From contig CAAFMM010000226.1 of the NCBI GenBank assembly GCA_900764025.1, positions 1 through 8,669 of the forward strand: a DNA stretch of 8,669 bases, read 5' to 3'. Position numbers and translations under genes: made by a program. Shown in pieces: positions 5,543 to 8,669 of this stretch; the stretch's first letter is position 1, and every line of letters starts with the position of its first letter. Origin of the DNA: an uncultured Collinsella sp. (GTDB taxonomy: Bacteria > Actinomycetota > Coriobacteriia > Coriobacteriales > Coriobacteriaceae). The notes beneath the pieces were generated by a model that was not told the DNA's origin, did not search any database, and saw nothing but the letters and a program-made list of their open reading frames with translations.

Positions 5543-7060
5543 ATGGCGTTCTATCTGGGTATTGATATTGGGACAAGCGCCTCTAAAGGCGTTTTAATCG
5601 ATGATCGATGCAACATCGTTTGCCAAGCCTCTTGTGGACACGAGACGGACAACCCGCGTGATGGATGGTACCAGCATGATGCGGAGGCAGTTTGGTGGGG
5701 TGATTTTTGCCGCTTGTCGCGCGAGCTGGTGGTGCGATCGGGGGTTAACGCGGCACAGATCGGATGCGTGGGCCTTTCCGCATTGGGTTGCGACTGCGTG
5801 CCGGTCGATACCGAGTGCAACGCGCTGGCGCCCGCGATTTTGTATGGAGTCGATGCACGTTCGAAGCCGCAGATTGACGAGCTTCTTTCCGAATATGGGT
5901 CAGATCGCGCACGCGAGCTTTTCGGGCATGATCCCTGTTCGTCAGATATTGCTCCCAAGATCTTGTGGTTTAAGGAGAATATGCCCGAGGTGCACGAACG
6001 TGCCGCGAAGTTCTTGACGGCGTCATCGTTTCTGTGCGCAAAGTTGACGGGGCGTTTTACGGTGGACCGTTATTTGGCGGAGGATTTTCTTCCCCTATAT
6101 GACCGCTACACTTGGAAGGTTGATGCTCGGGAATGTGCTCGTTTCTGCCGGCCTGACCAGATGGCGGAGGTAATGTCGGCTACCGATATTGCCGGGGTGA
6201 TTACGCGGCGTGCGGCTGAGGCGACGGGGCTCGCGGCGGGGACACCTGTCTTAGTGGGAACGGGTGACTCTGGTGCCGAGGCCATTTCGACGGGTGTATT
6301 CCGTCCCGGCGATATGATGGTTCAGTTGGGGAGTACGGCGTATTTCATCTACCTAGCTGATCATATGATCGATGATGCCCGCCTGTGGCCAGGGACGTTT
6401 ATCATTCCCGGAACTTACGGGATCTGCGCGGGGACCAATACGGCGGGCGCACTCACATCGTGGCTGCGCCAAGAGCTGTATCGCGACGCCGTAGAGGCCG
6501 AGGGCCACGGTGGCCCCGATGCCTATTCGGTTATGGCGCATGATGCCGCCGATGTGGCGCCGGGTGCCGATGGGCTCCTGTGTCTGCCGTACTTTGCGGG
6601 GGAGCGTACCCCGCTCAACGATCCCGAGGCGCGTGGCGTCTTCTTTGGCCTGACCGGAAGGCATACGCGAGCCCATATGGTTCGCGCCGCCTTGGAAGGC
6701 GTCGCGTATACCGTTGCATCCCATGTCGACATTATCGAGCGAGAGCATGGACTGCCAATTGGGCGCATTATGCTTGTCGGAGGCGGAACCAAGAATCCAG
6801 TTTGGATGCAGGCTATCGCCGACGTATGTGGGCGCGAGGTCTCGGTTGCCAAGGTTACGGTGGGTGCATGCTTCGGCGATGCCATCATGGCAGCTCTCGC
6901 AGGTGGCGCCTATACATCATGGGATGAACTCGCCCGAGTCCTTGGCGTTGCGCAAACAATCGTGCCCGATATGACTGCCCACGAGTTATATGCGTCGCGC
7001 CGTCATATCTTTGACGAATTGTATGCACGCAACCGTGATCTCATGCACGAATTGGTGTAA
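5543..7060 (+). CDS. FGGY-family carbohydrate kinase (xylulokinase-like)
   Basis: This 505-residue protein has the complete FGGY architecture. The N-terminal domain opens with L-G-I-D-I-G-T-S-A-S-K-G (5-16), the phosphate-binding strand with D8. The catalytic base is D242 in G-T-G-D-S-G, the position of the G-D-N/G-D motif in xylulokinases. The C-terminal domain holds G-E-R-T-P (353-357) followed by F-F-G-L, the family signature region, and the adenosine motif G-G-G-T-K-N-P (413-419). It transfers phosphate from ATP to a free sugar or polyol in the cytoplasm. It most resembles the XylB branch, but substrate specificity within FGGY kinases cannot be read reliably by eye. It is the third sugar kinase of the operon, and its tight linkage to the BtpA-like gene suggests a shared substrate route. 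A ribosome site, AGGGGAG (5527-5533), overlaps the end of the previous gene. Confidence 0.9.
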   Translation: MAFYLGIDIGTSASKGVLIDDRCNIVCQASCGHETDNPRDGWYQHDAEAVWWGDFCRLSRELVVRSGVNAAQIGCVGLSALGCDCVPVDTECNALAPAILYGVDARSKPQIDELLSEYGSDRARELFGHDPCSSDIAPKILWFKENMPEVHERAAKFLTASSFLCAKLTGRFTVDRYLAEDFLPLYDRYTWKVDARECARFCRPDQMAEVMSATDIAGVITRRAAEATGLAAGTPVLVGTGDSGAEAISTGVFRPGDMMVQLGSTAYFIYLADHMIDDARLWPGTFIIPGTYGICAGTNTAGALTSWLRQELYRDAVEAEGHGGPDAYSVMAHDAADVAPGADGLLCLPYFAGERTPLNDPEARGVFFGLTGRHTRAHMVRAALEGVAYTVASHVDIIEREHGLPIGRIMLVGGGTKNPVWMQAIADVCGREVSVAKVTVGACFGDAIMAALAGGAYTSWDELARVLGVAQTIVPDMTAHELYASRRHIFDELYARNRDLMHELV

Positions 7061-7088
7061 TCCTGCCGAATTGTACTGCCTTCCAATA

Positions 7089-7128
7089 GGGGCTGCGTTT
7101 TGCGATTCGCATGCCCCTTGGCATTTTT
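7089..7128 (+). terminator. Operon terminator region with two competing hairpins
   Basis: GGGGC (7089-7093) pairs with GCCCC (7113-7117), extended by TGCG (7094-7097) with CGCA (7108-7111) around a single bulged T7112. An alternative short hairpin pairs ATGCC (7111-7115) with GGCAT (7120-7124) across a CCTT loop and is followed directly by TTTT (7125-7128). The two cannot form together. The position, 28 nt after the FGGY kinase stop, and the T run support intrinsic termination of the plus-strand operon. The opposite strand has the stem but only a weak T run, so it is less convincing for the minus-strand genes. Confidence 0.6.
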
Positions 7129-7139
7129 ACCCACAGGGG

Positions 7140-7922
7140 TTAGCGAAGGTCAAAAACAGAGTGCGCATTTGCTAAAACTGCCGACTCAATGTGCTGTATA
7201 TCGCAGTTTTTGAGCGTGGCGATGCGTTCTAAGGTCCTTGTGAGCGATCTGATGAGCGACTGCGCGCTTGTTTCTGTGTTTGACTCGGCCGGCGCATCGG
7301 TCTCGAGCAGTAGACGGTCGAGTGGAATCTGTCGGGCATATTCGCGTCCACGTTTTGACGTAAGCATGCGTTCATTGACGGAAAAATAACAGCCCGCATT
7401 ACGCACGCGGGCGAGTTCGTCCGAAGTACCGCTAAACCAGTGGAAGATGATAGCGGGGGAGTCGGGGTTTGGGATGAGTAGTCTATGCGATTCGAGGACG
7501 TCCAGTACGGCTCCCGCCGAACGAACGGCGTGAATTGATATCACGCGCCCGGTAAGAGGATGCTGCACGAGTGTATCGCAGAGCCGGTCAAATGCCTGTA
7601 TTTGTAGCGGCTCACTTCCGGCAAAACGAGCGGAAAAGTCGAGTCCCACCTCGCCGATGTAGCGCTCTTGGGTGGCAACTTCGCAAAGCAGATTGACTTC
7701 GGCAGGACCGCAGCGGCCGTCGGCGAGCCACCAGGGGTGAAGCCCGGCGCCGGCGATGATGCCTGTTTGGCGACGGGCGCGCTCGTTTGCGCCAGCGAAG
7801 TCACGTGGATCGACGCTGCAATCAAATAGACCCAAGCCCAGCGCCGTTGCCTCATCGGCAACGGCGTCCGGGTGAGCCATTAAATCAAGATGGCAGTGTG
7901 CATCAAATAACCGGGGCTCCAT
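7140..7922 (-). CDS. TatD-family metal-dependent hydrolase (putative DNase)
   Basis: A 260-residue protein with the full TatD metal set: H9 and H11 in D-A-H-C-H-L-D, E91 in I-G-E-V-G-L-D, H131 in I-S-I-H, H161 in F-H-W-F-S-G and D209 in L-L-L-E-T-D-A-P. G-L-H-P-W (60-64) is also typical. Family members are cytoplasmic 3'-5' nucleases linked to DNA repair and fragmentation, and the complete ligand set argues that this one is active. The start at position 7922 is supported by GGAG (plus-strand 7932-7935, read as CTCC) 9 nt upstream. The upstream tcdA-like gene stops 14 nt before, so the pair is probably one transcript. It converges on the sugar operon and has no evident functional tie to it. 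Confidence 0.92.
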   Translation of the reverse strand: MEPRLFDAHCHLDLMAHPDAVADEATALGLGLFDCSVDPRDFAGANERARRQTGIIAGAGLHPWWLADGRCGPAEVNLLCEVATQERYIGEVGLDFSARFAGSEPLQIQAFDRLCDTLVQHPLTGRVISIHAVRSAGAVLDVLESHRLLIPNPDSPAIIFHWFSGTSDELARVRNAGCYFSVNERMLTSKRGREYARQIPLDRLLLETDAPAESNTETSAQSLIRSLTRTLERIATLKNCDIQHIESAVLANAHSVFDLR

Positions 7923-7936
7923 CTCGGCGCGCTCCG

Positions 7937-8669
7937 CTAGTCCAAGCGCTGGCCATCGGAGCGCACGCGCTCGGTGCCGCGCCCACTGATCTGGCGGATA
8001 ACCTCGCCGGCAATCATCTGACCCATGATGGGCGGCATAAAGCTGGCGGTTCCGAGCTCGGTACGCTCGTGGATATTGGAAGGGTCGCGGGGCTGTGTCT
8101 TAACCGATTCCTCACAGCTAAACAGTACATGCAGGCTCTTGATTCCGCGTTTCTTGCATTCTTTGCGCATAATGCGGCTCATAGGGTCACGCACCGTATC
8201 GAAGATGTCGGCAAAGCGGAGGCACTCGGGATGGAGCTTGTTGGCCCCGCCCATGGAGCTAACCAAACGAATGCCGTGGTCCTGAGCGTATTTGGCAATG
8301 GTGAGCTTGGCCGAGATGGTGTCGATGGCGTCGACGACGTAGTCGAGCTTGCTGTCCGTCTGCTCCAAAACGCTCGCGAAGAAATCATCGATGTTGTCGC
8401 TCAGCAAGTATTCGGTGCGCTTGATGACGGTGGCGGCGGGATTGATGTCGTGGATCATGGCCTCCATCACGTCAACCTTGCGCTTGCCGACGGTGCTGTG
8501 AAAGGCGATGGCCTGGCGATTGATATTGCTGGGCGCGATGATGTCCTTATCCAGAATGACGAAATGACCAATGCCGCCGCGGGCGAGTGCCTCGCAGCAG
8601 TTGGAGCCCACGCCTCCGCAGCCGAGCACCAGCACCGTAGCATCGGCGAGCTTATCGAGTGCCTCGCGG
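7937..8669 (-). CDS. tcdA: TcdA-like ThiF/E1-family ATP-dependent dehydratase, 5' end cut by right edge
   Basis: The minus-strand frame stays open to the right edge, so the N-terminus is missing; the GTG at 8635 is internal (V in the T-V-L-V-L-G strand), not a start. Visible are the Rossmann loop L-G-C-G-G-V-G-S-N, the D-K-D acidic end of the second strand, N-I-N-R-Q for ATP contact, G-K-R-K and D-A-I-D. This order is that of TcdA/YgdL, which adenylates tRNA t6A and dehydrates it to cyclic ct6A at position 37. The following L-V-S-S-M-G-G-A segment and the V-R-D-P-M helix fit TcdA better than MoeB or ThiF, and the zinc-binding CxxC pairs of those relatives are absent. Its C-terminal tail is short. 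It is transcribed toward the TatD-family gene, 14 nt away. Confidence 0.86.
   Translation of the reverse strand, partial: REALDKLADATVLVLGCGGVGSNCCEALARGGIGHFVILDKDIIAPSNINRQAIAFHSTVGKRKVDVMEAMIHDINPAATVIKRTEYLLSDNIDDFFASVLEQTDSKLDYVVDAIDTISAKLTIAKYAQDHGIRLVSSMGGANKLHPECLRFADIFDTVRDPMSRIMRKECKKRGIKSLHVLFSCEESVKTQPRDPSNIHERTELGTASFMPPIMGQMIAGEVIRQISGRGTERVRSDGQRLD

Noticed and set aside
1..7060. Reading the cluster as an E. coli sgc-type operon because of the SgcQ-like gene
   Set aside because: No PTS components or SgcE-type epimerase are present, and the upstream half matches frl enzymes. Only the BtpA/SgcQ family member is shared.
8633..8635. GTG as the start of the TcdA-like gene
   Set aside because: The frame continues to the window edge, and this codon encodes a Val within the first Rossmann strand, where TcdA proteins have further N-terminal sequence.
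1..8669. CRISPR arrays, insertion sequences, tRNAs, phage or toxin-antitoxin genes
   Set aside because: No spaced direct repeats, transposase motifs, tRNA-like cloverleaf or small paired genes were seen; genes fill almost the whole window.

Overview
The window is a stretch of bacterial chromosome, moderately GC-rich, with no RNA genes, mobile elements or CRISPR. Codon choice, the strong AGGAG-type ribosome sites about 6 nt before ATG, and the gene set suggest a gut actinobacterium of the Coriobacteriia, most likely Collinsella. That assignment is inference and cannot be proved from the window alone.

Positions 1-7060 hold eight plus-strand genes in one direction with short gaps; the longest, 121 nt, carries a terminator-like hairpin. 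In order they are: the 3' part of a FrlC-like sugar epimerase (1-543), a FrlB-like SIS-domain deglycase (606-1574), a FrlD-like PfkB sugar kinase (1589-2452), a second and diverged PfkB kinase (2574-3374), an amidohydrolase-2 family protein (3402-4262), a YjbQ/UPF0047 protein (4265-4693), a BtpA/SgcQ-family TIM-barrel protein (4727-5536) and an FGGY-family carbohydrate kinase (5543-7060). A hairpin followed by a short T run lies after the last gene.

The first three genes match the enzymes of Amadori-product catabolism as known from the E. coli frl operon. There, FrlD phosphorylates fructoselysine at C6, FrlB splits the phosphate to glucose 6-phosphate plus the free amine, and FrlC interconverts the C3 epimers (psicoselysine and fructoselysine). 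Consumption of fructoselysine by a Collinsella strain has been reported, which fits. The next five genes are not part of the classical frl operon. They add two more kinases, a hydrolase-fold protein lacking expected metal ligands, and two proteins of poorly defined biochemistry. Either they process an additional or alternative glycated substrate, or they form a second pathway joined to the first. Transporter and regulator genes are not in the window and may lie upstream of position 1.

Positions 7140-8669 are on the minus strand, convergent with the operon. They carry a TatD-family metal-dependent hydrolase and, upstream of it, a ThiF/E1-like protein best matched to TcdA (tRNA t6A dehydratase), cut by the right edge. 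These look like ordinary housekeeping genes unrelated to the sugar cluster. The 79-nt convergent gap (7061-7139) holds the terminator structures.
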